The notes beneath the pieces were generated by a model, which was not told where the DNA came from, did not search any database, and saw nothing but the letters and a program-made list of their open reading frames with translations. Positions 27,429 through 28,005 of a DNA stretch of 28,005 bases are shown here, in pieces (within the stretch, counting starts at the first letter, position 1; every line of letters begins with the position of its first letter). The translations under genes were made by a program, and so were the position numbers. Source of the stretch: DAIRET01 sp036795455 (GTDB lineage: Bacteria; Bacteroidota; Ignavibacteria; Ignavibacteriales; Ignavibacteriaceae). The DNA lies in NCBI GenBank assembly GCA_036795455.1, contig DAIRET010000015.1, positions 1 to 28,005 on the forward strand, in the 5' to 3' direction.

Positions 27429-27547
27429 GGGGCTGTCTTACAAGTCCCTTTTCTCATTAACCAACAGTTTCAACTGTTGGTTTTTAAGCGAAAAACTTAA
27501 CATTTATAAACGGTTTCAACCGTTTTTATTACTTTCAGGACAGCCCC
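27429..27547. mobile_element. 119-bp MITE-like or REP-like palindromic element
   Basis: Imperfect terminal inverted repeats of about 17 bp (GGGGCTGTC at 27429-27437 and GACAGCCCC at 27539-27547; 14 of 17 match when extended inward) enclose two strong hairpins. These are CCAACAGTT/AACTGTTGG (27461-27480) and AAACGGTT/AACCGTTT (27508-27525), and both have the apex GTTTCAAC. A weaker TTAAG/CTTAA hairpin (27484-27500) lies between them. The whole can fold like a cloverleaf. There is no coding capacity. GGGGCTGTC-like ends resemble those of some transposon families, so a non-autonomous element is the best guess. No target-site duplication is visible. An alternative is a structured RNA. Confidence 0.5.
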
Positions 27548-27595
27548 GCAAAGCAAAGAGTTGCCGGTATACAGAACGGTTTCACCTGTCCCCCC

Positions 27596-27632
27596 GGGAA
27601 CCATTTTAGCTTTCCCATTGGGAACCTTTTTA
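27596..27632. repeat. Short tandem repeat GGGAACC(A/T)TTTTA with hairpin
   Basis: Two copies 24 bases apart (27596-27608 and 27620-27632) differ at one base. Between and across them TTCCC/GGGAA can pair. The 503-bp gap 27251-27753 otherwise shows no gene. Its right half consists of such short palindromic pieces. The part nearest the GH31 gene (27251-27391) shows nothing recognisable beyond the ribosome site. Confidence 0.4.
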
Positions 27633-27716
27633 AAAGAGATTTATAGCCGAGGCTTTCTCTCATTAACCAACGCCTGTCTCTTTGGGAGATTTACAAATAC
27701 GTGTATGGAAAATTTA

Positions 27717-27745
27717 GGAAAAGGGCGGACATTATAGCCCGCCCC
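27717..27745 (-). terminator. Terminator of the T9SS-tail gene
   Basis: On the minus strand, GGGCGG and CCGCCC form a 6-bp stem with a 10-base loop directly followed by TTTTCC and then a T-rich stretch. It lies 9 bases past the stop codon of the right-edge gene, so that gene is separate from the GH31 group. Confidence 0.75.
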
Positions 27746-27753
27746 TCTGAAAA

Positions 27754-28005
27754 CTACTTCAAAAGCATTAACTTCTTAACATCCCTGAACTCTTTACTCC
27801 CTTCGGTTGAAGTTGCAGAAATTGAGTAGAAATAAATTCCGCTTGAGAGGTTACTAGCATTGAAATTAACTTCGTAATAACCTGACTGTTGAACTTCACT
27901 TACCAATTCTTTTACAACCTGCCCGAGCGAGTTGTAAATAATCAACTTTACACTGCTTTCATTCGGTAACTCATACCTTATCAGCGTTGACGGATTGAAA
28001 GGATT
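27754..28005 (-). CDS. Secreted protein with type IX secretion sorting tail (C-terminal fragment)
   Basis: The frame is open to the right edge, so only the last 83 residues are seen. They form a type A T9SS sorting domain: NPFNPSTLIRYELPNES at its start, then SVKLIIYNSLGQVVKELV, a Gly/Tyr-containing beta segment (SGYYEVNFNASNLSSGIYFYSI), and the basic end KKLMLLK. Such domains direct export across the outer membrane and are cleaved on the cell surface. What the protein itself does lies outside the window. The NPFNPST wording is typical of Ignavibacteria and relatives and is the main lineage clue here. Gene order suggests no link with the GH31 group because a terminator and a 500-bp gap separate them. 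Confidence 0.9.
   Translation of the reverse strand, partial: NPFNPSTLIRYELPNESSVKLIIYNSLGQVVKELVSEVQQSGYYEVNFNASNLSSGIYFYSISATSTEGSKEFRDVKKLMLLK

Larger units (their letters stand above)
27392..27671. repeat. Three copies of TCTCATTAACC in the GH31 upstream gap
   Basis: TCTCATTAACCAAC occurs at 27452-27465 and again, identical over 14 bases, at 27658-27671. An inverted 11-base copy (GGTTAATGAGA) is at 27392-27402. The inverted copy can pair with the one at 27452-27462, enclosing the left end of the palindromic element. They look like remnants or borders of a repeat family rather than regulatory sites, but this cannot be decided from one window. Confidence 0.5.

Noticed and set aside
1..28005. 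tRNA, rRNA, CRISPR array, integrase or full insertion sequence
   Set aside because: No tRNA-like cloverleaf with CCA-type end, no regularly spaced repeats, and no transposase or integrase motif was seen on either strand. The only mobile-type signal is the small palindromic element at 27429-27547.

Overview
The window looks like chromosome from a flagellated, low-GC member of the Ignavibacteria/Chlorobi side of the FCB group. This rests on two things. The partial gene at the right edge ends in a type IX secretion (T9SS) sorting tail of the form NPFNPST...VKLIIYNSLGQVV, a style common in that lineage. True flagellin genes are also present, which rules against typical Bacteroidota. This is inference from style, not from a marker gene. 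Every convincing gene is on the minus strand, so transcription runs from high to low coordinates.

Layout from right to left (transcription order):
- 28005-27754: C-terminal piece of a T9SS-exported protein with its own terminator.
- 27753-27251: gene-free stretch with a compact palindromic, MITE-like element and short dispersed repeats.
- 27250-22215: GH31 alpha-glucosidase with signal peptide, a TPR-glycosyltransferase, and a UDP-GlcNAc 2-epimerase, ending in a hairpin terminator.
- 21963-8626: three tightly packed genes. These are a TPR/GT4/alpha-toroid/methyltransferase fusion (about 1266 aa), a NodB-like deacetylase, and a 2905-aa protein carrying five glycosyltransferase modules, three methyltransferase modules and TPRs.
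- 8391-5133: a duplicated-TPR protein, a GT2-TPR glycosyltransferase and flagellin 2.
- 4942-4139: flagellin 1, with a textbook sigma-28 promoter and its own terminator.
- 4071-1249: fliS, fliD, a FlgN/FliT-like chaperone and flgM.
- 1131-1: a cytoplasmic NtrB/FlrB-like histidine kinase overlapping an NtrC-type receiver gene cut by the window edge.

The simplest unifying idea is a flagellar filament locus coupled to a glycan-assembly island. FlgM and the sigma-28 promoter control flagellin 1. The FlrB/FlrC-like pair and a sigma-54-like site ahead of the TPR-GT2-flagellin 2 group hint at a second control route. The very large multi-enzyme proteins would build and methylate an oligosaccharide. 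The TPR-glycosyltransferases are candidates for attaching sugar to flagellin or another surface protein. The flagellar and enzyme family calls are strong. The claim that the island modifies flagellin is inference from adjacency and TPR content.

The most unusual object is the 2905-aa protein. It places GT4, FkbM methyltransferase, GT2, a second methyltransferase, zinc-ribbon methyltransferase, GT9, GT2, GT2 and TPR on one uninterrupted chain. Its C-terminal TPR module is the same module that is duplicated in the neighbouring 291-aa protein.
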